From assembly GCF_019331735.1 (NCBI RefSeq), contig NZ_JAHBBH010000003.1:1-64000 (forward strand): a stretch of 64,000 nucleotides of DNA, written 5' to 3'. Below, piece by piece: positions 36,474 through 44,894 of the stretch. The notes beneath the pieces are model-generated. The model did not search any database, was not told the origin of the DNA, and saw only the letters and a program-made list of their open reading frames with translations. A program made the translations under genes and the position numbers. This DNA is from Bifidobacterium miconis. Its GTDB lineage: Bacteria > Actinomycetota > Actinomycetes > Actinomycetales > Bifidobacteriaceae. The first letter of the stretch is position 1; every line of letters starts with the position of its first letter.

Positions 36474-37646
36474 TCAGCTTTCGTAGTCTGCGTTGATGTG
36501 GACGTATTCGTGGGTCAGGTCGTCGGTCCAGACGGTGGCGGCCGCGTCGCCCGCGTTCAGGTCGATGTCGATGTGGACTTCGCGCGGGGTCATGTCGACC
36601 TCGCTGCGGTCGCGTCCGGCGCCGCCGTTTTCGCAGATGCGCACGCCGTTGACGTCGACGGTGACCTTGTTCGAGTCGTAGGGTGCGACGTCGACCGGCA
36701 CGGTGCCGAGCGAGGAGACGATGCGACCCCAGTTCGGGTCGTTGCCGCTGATTGCGCACTTGAGCAGGTTGGAGGCGGCGACGGCGCGCCCGCAGGCGAG
36801 GGCCGCGTCCTCGGTGGTCGCTCCGGTGACGGTGATGCGGATGTCGTGGCTGGCGCCTTCGCCGTCGCCGATGATCTGGCGGGCGAGCGACGCGCACGCG
36901 TCGGCGACAAACCGGTTGAACTCGTCCGGGTCGGGTTCGACGCCGGACGCGCCGGAGGCGAGCAGCAGCACCGTGTCGTTGGTGGACATGCAGCCGTCCA
37001 CGTCGATGCGGTTGAACGACGTGTCGACGCCGGAGGCGAGCGCGGCCTGAAGCTGCCCGGCCGTGACGACCGCGTCGGTGGTGATGACGCACAGCATGGT
37101 GGCCAGCTGCGGGGCGATCATGCCCGAGCCCTTGACCATGCCGCCGATGCGCCAGCCAGCCTTGCTTTCCAGCGTGACGGTCTTCGGCTTGGTGTCGGTG
37201 GTCATGATCGCGTGCGAGGCGTCCGCACCGGCTTCGGCCGTGTCGGCGAGCGCCGCGTAGGCGTACTTCGCGCCGGCGAGCACGTTGTCGAGCGGCAGCA
37301 GTTCGCCGATCAGGCCGGTGGAGCACACGGCGACGTCGTTCGCGTCCGTGCCGACGAGCGACGCGACGGTTTCGGCGGTGGCTTGGGACTGCGCGTAGCC
37401 GGCTTCGCCGGTGCACGCGTTGGCGCCGCCCGAGTTAAGGATCACGGCCTTGATGTGGCCGTCGGCCACGGCCTTGCGGCTCCACTGCACGGGGGCGGCG
37501 CAGAAGCGATTGAAGGTGAACACGCCGGCGGCCGCGTCCAGCGGGCCGTTGTTGACGACGAGCGCCAGATCCTTCTTGCCTTCGACGGCGGAAATGCCCG
37601 CGACCACGCCGGCCGCGGAGAAGCCTTGTGCGAATGTCACGCTCAC
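36474..37646 (-). CDS. argJ: Glutamate N-acetyltransferase / ornithine acetyltransferase
   Basis: A 390-aa self-processing Ntn-type enzyme that recycles the acetyl group from N-acetylornithine to glutamate. The cleavage site is in 'MLCVITTDAVVTAGQLQ', where Thr begins the beta chain, preceded by 'MIAPQLATM'. The C-terminus 'EYVHINADYES' is typical. The GTG start at 37646 overlaps the argC TGA (GTGA), with GGAG 7 bases upstream. A single argJ with no argA or argE nearby fits the cyclic pathway. Confidence 0.95.
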   Translation of the reverse strand: MSVTFAQGFSAAGVVAGISAVEGKKDLALVVNNGPLDAAAGVFTFNRFCAAPVQWSRKAVADGHIKAVILNSGGANACTGEAGYAQSQATAETVASLVGTDANDVAVCSTGLIGELLPLDNVLAGAKYAYAALADTAEAGADASHAIMTTDTKPKTVTLESKAGWRIGGMVKGSGMIAPQLATMLCVITTDAVVTAGQLQAALASGVDTSFNRIDVDGCMSTNDTVLLLASGASGVEPDPDEFNRFVADACASLARQIIGDGEGASHDIRITVTGATTEDAALACGRAVAASNLLKCAISGNDPNWGRIVSSLGTVPVDVAPYDSNKVTVDVNGVRICENGGAGRDRSEVDMTPREVHIDIDLNAGDAAATVWTDDLTHEYVHINADYES

Positions 37647-38737
37647 GGTGCTACTCCGATCTTGGTAAGGCCCGCGTCTTCCGGCAGGCCGAGTGCGATG
37701 TTCAGGGATTGGACGGCCTGTCCCGCAGTGCCGCGGTTGAGGTTGTCGATGGCGGCGAAGGCGAGCAGGCGGTTCGCCTTGCGGTCGACGGCGACCTGCA
37801 CATGGGCCGCGTTGGAGCCGACGATGTTGGCCGTGGCCGGCAGCGTGCCGGCGGGCAGCACGCTGATGAAATCCTGTCCGGCGTAGGCGTTGAGCCATAC
37901 GTCGCGGATCTCGTCGTCGCTCATCGCGGCGGCCTTGTCGGTCAGCTGCGCGGAGACGACGGCGAGGATGCCGCGCGCCATCGGCACGAGGATCGGCGTG
38001 AATCCGAGCGTGAACTCCTTGGCCTTAGAAGCGTCGAGCCCGGCGGCGTGCGCGAAGTTCTGCAGGATTTCGGGGATGTGCCGGTGCGTGCCGCCCACAC
38101 CGTAGGGCACGGCGGAGCCGAACGCCTCGGCGGCCAGCAGGCTGGTGCGCTTGAGGTTCTTGCCCGCGCCCGAATAGCCGACGGCAAGGTCGGCGACGAT
38201 GCTCTTGGGCTCGATGAGACCCTCGGCGACGCCCGGCTGCATGGCGAGCGTGGTGGCGGTCACGTTGCAGCCCGGTCCGGCGATGCGCTTGGCGCCCGGC
38301 AGGGCCTCGCGCTGGCGTCGGTAGCCGCCGTCGGCGTCCTTGCCGACGATGAGTTCGGGCATGCCGTACGTCCAGTGCTCGTAGAAGTCGCCGCCGTAGT
38401 ATTCGTCCCATGCGGCCTTGTCCTCGAGCCGGTGGTCGGCGCCGAGGTCGACGACCACGGCGTTCGGGTCGAGCTGGGCGGCCAGCGCGCCGGACGCGCC
38501 GTGCGGCAGTGCGAGGATGATGACGTCGTGGCCGTTGAGCGCCTCGGGCGTGGTGTCCTCGACGGTCAGGTCGGCCAGTTGCGGGATGTGCGGCATATGC
38601 TTGCCGAGCTTGTCCCCCACCGACGAATGGCCGGCCACGCAGGTGACCTCGAAATCGGGGTGGGCCGCGAGAATGCGCAGCGCCTCGCCTCCCGCGTATC
38701 CGGTCGCGCCTGCCACGGCTACCGTATGCTTCGCCAT
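37643..38737 (-). CDS. argC: N-acetyl-gamma-glutamyl-phosphate reductase
   Basis: A 364-aa NADPH-dependent reductase. The Rossmann motif 'VAVAGATGYAGGEALRIL' is at residues 6-23. The catalytic Cys is in 'IAGPGCNVTATTLAMQP', and 'GVGGTHRHIPEI' carries the catalytic His. The ATG at 38737 is chosen because the Rossmann motif follows directly and AAGAGA lies upstream. It is first in the argCJBDFR operon, whose promoter region carries two ARG boxes. Confidence 0.96.
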   Translation of the reverse strand: MAKHTVAVAGATGYAGGEALRILAAHPDFEVTCVAGHSSVGDKLGKHMPHIPQLADLTVEDTTPEALNGHDVIILALPHGASGALAAQLDPNAVVVDLGADHRLEDKAAWDEYYGGDFYEHWTYGMPELIVGKDADGGYRRQREALPGAKRIAGPGCNVTATTLAMQPGVAEGLIEPKSIVADLAVGYSGAGKNLKRTSLLAAEAFGSAVPYGVGGTHRHIPEILQNFAHAAGLDASKAKEFTLGFTPILVPMARGILAVVSAQLTDKAAAMSDDEIRDVWLNAYAGQDFISVLPAGTLPATANIVGSNAAHVQVAVDRKANRLLAFAAIDNLNRGTAGQAVQSLNIALGLPEDAGLTKIGVAP

Positions 38738-38778
38738 GTCATGTCTCTTTTCCTTGATGTGCGTGAACATCACGACAC

Positions 38779-38813
38779 TATACACTTTATGCAGTACATT
38801 GCATAACTATGCA
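38779..38813 (-). promoter_or_regulatory. Two ARG boxes upstream of argC
   Basis: On the minus strand TGCATAGTTATGCA (38800-38813) is a near-perfect palindrome, and TGCATAAAGTGTATA (38779-38793) is a second copy. Centres are 20 bp apart, the same as before argG. Confidence 0.8.
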
Positions 38814-38843
38814 GTGTCGTTTCGAGACACCCTATTCTTCTCA

Positions 38844-38890
38844 GCTCCCCTTGTCAGGGGAGCTGTCACGCAGTGACTGAGGGGTAGTCA
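38844..38890 (+). repeat. REP-like double-hairpin element, copy C
   Basis: GCTCCCCT-TGTC-AGGGGAGC, then GTCAC-GCA-GTGAC, then TGAGGGGTAGTCA. It lies between the ARG boxes of argC and the 3' end of the DUF4190 gene. Confidence 0.85.
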
Positions 38891-38955
38891 AACCCATCGC
38901 ATTACGTTCTCGCGACGCTTGATCATCCGGAGCAGAAAGTCCGCAGCCCCTCCCG

Positions 38956-39717
38956 TCACGCGCTGATCGGCCCGTCCGTGCCGCCGCTGCCTGCAGAACC
39001 GCCCTCGAGCATAGTGAGCATCTGCTGGTAATAATCGAGCACGCTCATGCCGTTGAGCATCAGCCACACGCTCATGATCGTGAAGAACACGTTGATGAAC
39101 ACGGCCGCGAATGCAAGCCAGAAGCCCTTCATGTTGAGCATGCGCGTGCGCCACATCGAAATCGCGCCCATCACGGCCGGCAATACCGGCACGGGGAAGA
39201 ACAGCGCGCACACCAGCGCGATGATCGCGTACGCGTCCCAATGCCCGTACAGCGGGTTCTGCCGCGGATCGTTCACGTCGATGCCGTGGAAGTAGCGCGG
39301 CGTGTGCCCGTCGGCGGTCTGCTGCGACTGCTGCATATACGGCGGCTGGCCGTAACCCGCGTTGCCGCCGGCCGGCTGCTGCCCGGACGCGACGTACGGG
39401 TTGGGCTGTCCCCATGCTCCGTTGGCCGGCTGCTGCGGCTGGGACTGTGGCGCGTACGGCGGCTGTCCGTAGCCGGCGTTCGCCTGCCCCGCCGCACCCG
39501 CATTCGGCTGCGCGTTCGCTGCCGGAGCGGCCAGCGTCGCCGGCGTCGGATCCGGCGCCCCGTACACGTACGGATTGTATCCCGCCGGATACTGGCTGGC
39601 CATGGCACCGTATTCCGGCTGCTGGTACTGCCCGTACTGCGGCGCGTCATTCGACGCCGCCCCGGCGGTCTGGCCTTCGGCCGGCTGCTCGCCGTTCGTG
39701 TTCTGGGAATCGGTCAT
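38956..39717 (-). CDS. DUF4190-type membrane protein with Pro/Gln/Gly-rich N-terminus
   Basis: A 253-aa protein. Residues 1 to about 145 are low-complexity, rich in Gln, Pro, Tyr, Gly and Ala ('GYGQPPYAPQSQPQQPA'). After 'YGHWDAYAIIALVCALFFPVPVLPAVMGAISMWR' and 'KGFWLAFAAVFINVFFTIMSVWLML' come two to three membrane segments of the DUF4190 type. A short Gly/Ser tail follows. The family is small and uncharacterised, often near cell-division or signalling genes in actinobacteria. The ATG at 39717 has AGGA eight bases upstream; an ATG nine bases earlier is too close to it. Confidence 0.8.
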   Translation of the reverse strand: MTDSQNTNGEQPAEGQTAGAASNDAPQYGQYQQPEYGAMASQYPAGYNPYVYGAPDPTPATLAAPAANAQPNAGAAGQANAGYGQPPYAPQSQPQQPANGAWGQPNPYVASGQQPAGGNAGYGQPPYMQQSQQTADGHTPRYFHGIDVNDPRQNPLYGHWDAYAIIALVCALFFPVPVLPAVMGAISMWRTRMLNMKGFWLAFAAVFINVFFTIMSVWLMLNGMSVLDYYQQMLTMLEGGSAGSGGTDGPISA

Positions 39718-39750
39718 GGTCACCATCCTTGCATGGTCGTCATATCAATG

Positions 39751-39783
39751 ATGGGGCTTTCCCCTTGCGGCGGAAAGCCCCAT
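39751..39783 (-). terminator. Stem-loop after pheT
   Basis: Perfect 12-bp stem ATGGGGCTTTCC / GGAAAGCCCCAT with a 9-nt loop, 30 bp after the pheT stop. No strong T-run follows. Confidence 0.7.
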
Positions 39784-39812
39784 CTCACATCGTGCGGCTC
39801 GGCTCCGCGCGA

Positions 39813-42419
39813 TCAGGCGCGCAGCTGGGCGCCGAGTTCGGCGGCCTTGTCGACGATCGCCTTGCGGATCGCCTCGCTGTCCTCGGCCGTGAGCGTGCGG
39901 TCGGGCGCACGGAACACGACGGCGAACGCGAGCGACTTCAATCCCTCGCCGATCTGGTCGCCGGTGAACACGTCGAACAGCTCGATCGACTCGAGCGCGT
40001 CGCCCGCGGCCTCGCGGATCACCTGCTCCAGCTGATCGGCGCTGACCGTGTCGGCCACGGTGAACGCGAGATCCTGCTTGACCGGCGGGAACGTGGAGAT
40101 CGGCTTGGCCTGGACCGGCTTGCCGTCGAGCGTGGCGAACAGCGCGTCAAGATCCAGCTCGAACGCGGCCGAGTGGACCGGGAAGCCGAGCGCCTCGTTG
40201 ACGTGCGGGTGCAGTTCGCCGACCATGCCGACGAACGTGTCGCCGGCCATGACGCGGGCCGCGCGGCCCGGATGCCACTGGGCGGGCACGTCGGCGGCGG
40301 CCGGCTGGTCGAGCGTCAGCTTCGCGCCGAGCAGCTTGGCGATGCGGCGCACCGCTTCGACGGCGTCGCTCCAGTCGACCGGACGCTTGTCGCCGAGCCA
40401 GCCGTCGTTTTCGGCCAGTCCGGTGAAGATGCCGGCGACGTGCATCGGCTGCTTGGGCAGCCCGGCGTCGAGCGCGGCGAGCTGCTCGTCGGTCGGCTTG
40501 ACGCCGCCCGGCAGGGCCGGAATGGCCGGCGCGTTCGGATCCCACAGGTAGACGTGGCCGATTTCGTACAGGCTGACGTTCTCAAGGCCGCGGCGCAGGT
40601 TGAGCTGCACGGTGCCGGCGAGGGTCGGCAGGATGTCGCGGCGCAGGAACGGGCGGTTGCCGGCCAGGGGGTTGGCGACCTCGACGCTCACGCGCTTGAT
40701 CGCGTCCGCGTCGTAGCCGAACTCCTTGTATTCCTCGTCGCCGATGAACGGGTAGCTGAGCGCCTCGACCATGCCGTACTCGGCCAACTCGTTGGCGATC
40801 TGGCGGCGGTGGCGCTGCTCGGAGGTCAGGCCGACCGCGCCCTTGACCGGCGCCGGCGGCACGGTGACCGGGATCTCGTCGTAGCCGACGAGTCGGGCCA
40901 CTTCCTCGACCAGATCGCACGGCTCGTTGAGGTCCGGACGCCAGCTCGGCGCGGTCACGGAGAACTCGCCGTTGCCGCCGCCGGCCACACGGCAGCCGAT
41001 GTCGGTGAGGATGTCGCTGATGCGGTTCACGTCGAGGTTCAGGCCGGCCACGCGGGCGACTTCGCTGGCCTTGAAGTGGATCGGACGGCGGAAGACGACG
41101 TTGTTCACGTCGGCCGGGTGCTCGCTCGGCTCGCCGTCGCCGTAGCGGGACAGCAGTTCGGCGGCCATCTGCGCGGCGGCCGGCTGCAGCTGCGTGTCGA
41201 CGCCGCGCTCGAAGCGGCGGGACGCTTCGGACGGGATCTTGTGGCGGCGTGCGGAGCGCGCGACCGTCACCTGATCGAAGTGTGCGGCCTCGAGCAGGAT
41301 GTTCTTGGTCTCGGCCGTCACTTCGCCGTACAGGCCGCCCATCACGCCGGCGAGGCCGAGGATGCGCGAGCCGCGCTCGCCGTTCGGTGAGTCGGTGATG
41401 AGCAGGTCCTCGGTGCTCAGGTCGTGGTTCTTGCCGTCGAGCGTGGTCAGCTTCTCGCCTTCATGGGCGCGGCGCACGACGATCGGGCCTTCGATCTTGT
41501 CCATGTCGTAGGCGTGCATCGGCTGGCCAAGGTCGAGCATCACGTAGTTGGTGACGTCCACGGCGAGCGAGATGGAGCGCATGCCGGCGCGCACGAGACG
41601 GCGGCGCATCCAGTTCGGCGTGTGTGCGTTCGGGTTGAAGCCGCGCACGGCGCGCGCGTAGTAGCGGTCGCAGCCGGGCACGCCGTGGATCGGGTTCTCG
41701 TCGTCGATGATCACTTCGATGTCGGGCTTGACGTTCGGGTCGCCGGTCGCGGCCGGGGCCTTCTCGCCGTACTCGATCGCCGGATCGACGTACGCCGCGC
41801 CGGTCGAATGATGGTATTCGCGCGCGACGCCACGGTAGGAGAACGCGTAGCCGCGGTCCGGCGTGATGTTGATCTCGAGCAGCGGCTGGTCGAGATGCAG
41901 CAGGTGCATCGCGTCGTCGCCGGGCTTGAGCGCGTCGTATTCGGCCGGGGTGAAGCCGTAGTTGCGCAGCAGGATGATGCCGTCGTGGTTGTCGCCGAGG
42001 CCGAGCTCACGCTCGGAGGCGCACATGCCGTTGGAGATGTGGCCGTAGGTCTTGCGCGGCTCGATCTTGAAGTCGCCGGGCAGCACGGCGCCCGGTAGGG
42101 TCACGACGACCTTTTCGCCGGCCTTCATGTTGGGCGCGCCGCAGATGATGCCGCGCGGCACCTTGTTGCCGTTCTCGTCGGTCTCATTGAATTCGGGGCC
42201 GCAGTCGACGTGGCACCAGTTGATGATCTTGCCGTTCTTCTGCGGTTCCGGCGTGGCGTCCACCACGTAGCCGACGACGATCGGGCCGGTCACCTGGGAG
42301 GCATGGATCTCCTCCTCCTCGAGGCCGACGCGCACGAGGTCCTTGGCGAGCTGCTCATAGGTGAGGTCCGCGGGAACCTCGACGTGGTCCTTGAGCCAAT
42401 CGATATCGATCATGGGCAT
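39813..42419 (-). CDS. pheT: Phenylalanyl-tRNA synthetase beta subunit
   Basis: An 868-aa subunit of the (alphabeta)2 enzyme. The N-terminal tRNA-binding OB domain (about residues 45-160) includes 'ICGAPNMKAGEKVVVTLPGAVLPG'. The B3/B4 editing domain ('YVMLDLGQPMHAYDMDKIEG'), B5 domain, inactive catalytic-like domain ('EVARLVGYDEIPVTVPP') and C-terminal ferredoxin-like anticodon-binding domain ('STFPPVKQDLAFTVADTVSADQL') follow in the normal order. The start at 42419 lies 8 bp after the pheS stop, whose last codons supply the GGGGGAG ribosome-binding site. Confidence 0.97.
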   Translation of the reverse strand: MPMIDIDWLKDHVEVPADLTYEQLAKDLVRVGLEEEEIHASQVTGPIVVGYVVDATPEPQKNGKIINWCHVDCGPEFNETDENGNKVPRGIICGAPNMKAGEKVVVTLPGAVLPGDFKIEPRKTYGHISNGMCASERELGLGDNHDGIILLRNYGFTPAEYDALKPGDDAMHLLHLDQPLLEINITPDRGYAFSYRGVAREYHHSTGAAYVDPAIEYGEKAPAATGDPNVKPDIEVIIDDENPIHGVPGCDRYYARAVRGFNPNAHTPNWMRRRLVRAGMRSISLAVDVTNYVMLDLGQPMHAYDMDKIEGPIVVRRAHEGEKLTTLDGKNHDLSTEDLLITDSPNGERGSRILGLAGVMGGLYGEVTAETKNILLEAAHFDQVTVARSARRHKIPSEASRRFERGVDTQLQPAAAQMAAELLSRYGDGEPSEHPADVNNVVFRRPIHFKASEVARVAGLNLDVNRISDILTDIGCRVAGGGNGEFSVTAPSWRPDLNEPCDLVEEVARLVGYDEIPVTVPPAPVKGAVGLTSEQRHRRQIANELAEYGMVEALSYPFIGDEEYKEFGYDADAIKRVSVEVANPLAGNRPFLRRDILPTLAGTVQLNLRRGLENVSLYEIGHVYLWDPNAPAIPALPGGVKPTDEQLAALDAGLPKQPMHVAGIFTGLAENDGWLGDKRPVDWSDAVEAVRRIAKLLGAKLTLDQPAAADVPAQWHPGRAARVMAGDTFVGMVGELHPHVNEALGFPVHSAAFELDLDALFATLDGKPVQAKPISTFPPVKQDLAFTVADTVSADQLEQVIREAAGDALESIELFDVFTGDQIGEGLKSLAFAVVFRAPDRTLTAEDSEAIRKAIVDKAAELGAQLRA

Positions 42420-42427
42420 GGGCTATC

Positions 42428-43483
42428 TCACTCCCCCATCACAAACTGTTCGCTGAATCGCACGTCGCCTTCGACGAGGTCGTGCATGTCGTTGATGTCG
42501 TGGCGCAGCAGCAGCGTGCGCTCGATGCCGACGCCGAACGCGAAGCCGGTGTACACGTCCGGGTCGATGCCGGCGGACTTGAGCACGTTCGGGTTGACCA
42601 TGCCGCAGCCGCCCCATTCGAGCCAGCCGGCGCCGCCCTTCTTGTCGGGGAACCACAGGTCGAGCTCGGCGCTCGGCTCGGTGAACGGGAAGTAGCTCGG
42701 GCGCAGGCGGGTCTTCGCCTCGGGGCCGAACATGGCCACGGCGAGCTTGTCGAGCACGCCCTTCAAGTCGGCCATGGTCAGGTGCTTGTCGACGGCGAGC
42801 GCCTCGCACTGGTGGAAGACCGGCGTGTGGGTGGCGTCGAGCTCGTCGGTGCGGAACACGCGGCCCGGGGACGCAATGTACAGCGGCACGCCGCGGGTGA
42901 GGAGCGCGCGGACCTGATCGGACGAGGTCTGCGTGCGCACGACCATGTTGGAGCCGACGAAGCCGGCGGCGTCCTTGGCCTGATTGCCCTTGACGTAGAA
43001 CGTGTCCTGCATCTGGCGGGCCGGGTGGTCGGGGCCGAAGTTGAGCGCGTCGAAGTTGTACCATTCGGTTTCCACTTCGGGGCCGGCGGAGATCTGCCAG
43101 CCCATCGAGGTGAAGAAGTCCTCCACGTCCTCGATGACCTTGGAGATCGGGTGGCGTGCGCCGAGCGGCTTGCGCTCGACGGGCAGCGTCATATCGACGG
43201 TTTCGGCGGCGAGCGCCTTGGCTTCCTCGTCGGCCTTGACCTGCGCCTCCTTGGCGCCGAACGCGCGGCCGAAGTCGGCGCGCAGCTTGCTCATGAGCTT
43301 GCCGGCGTCCTTCTTCTGGTCGACGGGCAAGGCGCCGATGCCCTTGCTGGCGAGGGTCAGCGCCGAAATGACCTCGCTTTTGATGGATTTCAGTTCCTCC
43401 GAAGTGGAGGCGTTCTCGATTTTGGCAATGCCGTCGGTCACCGCATCGGTCACCGACTGGGCATCGAATTGCGCTTCTGCCAC
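42428..43483 (-). CDS. pheS: Phenylalanyl-tRNA synthetase alpha subunit
   Basis: A 351-aa class II synthetase subunit that carries the active site. The N-terminal coiled coil (about residues 1-90) contacts tRNA. Motif 1 is near '[20 protein letters not shown]', motif 2 is '[24 protein letters not shown]', and motif 3 is '[20 protein letters not shown]'. The GTG start at 43483 is chosen because AAGGAAAGGG lies 5-10 bases upstream and it places the coiled coil correctly; upstream codons look non-coding. Confidence 0.96.
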   Translation of the reverse strand: MAEAQFDAQSVTDAVTDGIAKIENASTSEELKSIKSEVISALTLASKGIGALPVDQKKDAGKLMSKLRADFGRAFGAKEAQVKADEEAKALAAETVDMTLPVERKPLGARHPISKVIEDVEDFFTSMGWQISAGPEVETEWYNFDALNFGPDHPARQMQDTFYVKGNQAKDAAGFVGSNMVVRTQTSSDQVRALLTRGVPLYIASPGRVFRTDELDATHTPVFHQCEALAVDKHLTMADLKGVLDKLAVAMFGPEAKTRLRPSYFPFTEPSAELDLWFPDKKGGAGWLEWGGCGMVNPNVLKSAGIDPDVYTGFAFGVGIERTLLLRHDINDMHDLVEGDVRFSEQFVMGE

Positions 43484-43712
43484 GAGCACCCTTTCCTTGA
43501 CTTGCAAGCGTCGCATGCGTGAAAACATGCGTTTTTCAAGCGTTTTACCAACTGTCCATTCTTCCCAGACGACTCGACATAGGCCGGCTGTGAGGGTTCA
43601 CATCGGCCGATGCGCGGACACGTCATGCCGCCGGCCGCGCGGGCCATACGGGCCGCGCGTCGCCGTGCGCATCCCATACGGGCATGGGCCGTGCTGACGT
43701 CACCCGTTCGCG

Positions 43713-44597
43713 TCACCGCGTCATGGCGAGGCTCATGAGCATCACCGCGGCGCTGGTGCCGAGGTTGAGCGATTCCGCCTTGCCGTAGATCGGAATGGAC
43801 ACGATGCGGTCGCACTGCGCGAGCAGCGTTTCGGGCAGGCCGCGCGCCTCGTTGCCGAACAGGATCGCCTCACCGGCCGGGCTTGCGCCGGCGGCCTTCG
43901 CGTCGCGGCGTTCGGCGAGCACGTCCGGTAGGGATTCGGGGCTGCGTCCGTCGGTGCCGTACACGTCGGCCGCGATCACCGCCATGTTCTGTCCGCGCGA
44001 CCACGCGAGGAATTCGTCAGTTCCCATCGCCACGATCGGCAGGTGGAACAGCGATCCGGCGGTGGAGCGGATGACTTTCGGGTTGAACGGGTCCACGCAT
44101 TCGTCGACGAGCGCGACCGCGTCGCAGCCTGCCGCGTCGGCCGCGCGGATCACCGTGCCGGCGTTGCCCGGGTCGCGCACCTGCCAGAACGCGGCGACGA
44201 ACGGCTCGCCGTCGCCGTCGTGCCTCGTCTCGTCGTATCGCAGCGCCTCGCGCATGGCGTCCATGTCGCCGACCGCGGCGATGCCCTGCGCGTCGGAGCT
44301 GATCCTCGCCATGACGTCGCGCGTCGCCTTGTGCACGTAGATGCCATGCTGCAGCGCGCGTCCCGCGATCTTCGCGATGGTCGGGTTGGCGAACGGCGAG
44401 TCCGGGTCGCTGCCGGCGGCCTCGACGTACAGGTCGCGCACGACTTCGGGCTGCCACGTGACGGCCTCGCGCACGGACTGCGGTCCTTCGATCAGGAATT
44501 TCCCGTACCGTTCGCGGCTGCGGCGGTTGGCGAGATCGGATACACGACGGATGCGTTCGGCCTTCACATTGGCCAGTACTTCTGCGGAAATCGGCAT
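43713..44597 (-). CDS. SpoU/TrmH-family RNA 2'-O-methyltransferase
   Basis: A 294-aa SPOUT methyltransferase. The N-terminal substrate-binding domain (residues 1-105; 'RYGKFLIEGPQSVREAV') is followed by the knotted catalytic domain with the three motifs: 'VRDPGNAGTVIRAADAAGCDAV', 'ILFGNEARGLPETLLA' and 'IPIYGKAESLNLGTSAAVMLM'. It probably methylates a ribose in rRNA or tRNA; the target cannot be read from sequence. Its 3' end faces a GC-rich hairpin near 43650. Start ATG 44597 has GGGTGG upstream. Confidence 0.9.
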   Translation of the reverse strand: MPISAEVLANVKAERIRRVSDLANRRSRERYGKFLIEGPQSVREAVTWQPEVVRDLYVEAAGSDPDSPFANPTIAKIAGRALQHGIYVHKATRDVMARISSDAQGIAAVGDMDAMREALRYDETRHDGDGEPFVAAFWQVRDPGNAGTVIRAADAAGCDAVALVDECVDPFNPKVIRSTAGSLFHLPIVAMGTDEFLAWSRGQNMAVIAADVYGTDGRSPESLPDVLAERRDAKAAGASPAGEAILFGNEARGLPETLLAQCDRIVSIPIYGKAESLNLGTSAAVMLMSLAMTR

Positions 44598-44685
44598 ACC
44601 CGCCACCCTACCCCATCCCCGCGCCCATCGTCTCCCGAAAAGGGACTCTTCGCATGATGGCGTATATGAGCGTGTGGTCCAAGGT

Positions 44686-44759
44686 ATCGGAATCGTGCTG
44701 TCAGCGGCAGCTACAGCTGCCGCTGACAGCACAGCATCGCGCGACAGCGCGATTCCGAT
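44686..44759. repeat. Nested inverted repeats upstream of the SpoU gene
   Basis: Inner palindrome: GTGCTGTCAGCGGCAGCT (44695-44712) and its exact complement 44715-44732, loop AC. Outer arms ATCGGAATCGTGCTGTC (44686-44702) and 44743-44759 match with one mismatch. The segment GTGCTGTC can pair with either partner, so two alternative hairpins are possible. Confidence 0.75.
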
Positions 44760-44835
44760 GTCACAGGCCGGGCGAACGCGTCATCCTGCAAAGAGCCGTC
44801 AATCGTCCATGCGGCATGGGTGAAGGAGAATACGG

Positions 44836-44871
44836 AACGTCCCGCGGGCCGGGATGGGCTCGCGGGACGTT
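44836..44871 (-). terminator. Stem-loop after the coiled-coil/CAP gene
   Basis: Perfect 11-bp stem AACGTCCCGCG / CGCGGGACGTT with a 14-nt loop, 24 bp after the stop. Confidence 0.7.
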
Positions 44872-44894
44872 GCTATGGGTGATGCGAATTGGGA

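Noticed and set aside
43484..43712. Possible phenylalanine attenuator or T-box leader before pheS
   Set aside because: Short hairpins occur (for example TGAAAA...TTTTCA near 43516-43536) but there is no Phe-rich leader peptide and no T-box sequence. The GC hairpin near 43650 is better explained as the end of the SpoU transcript.
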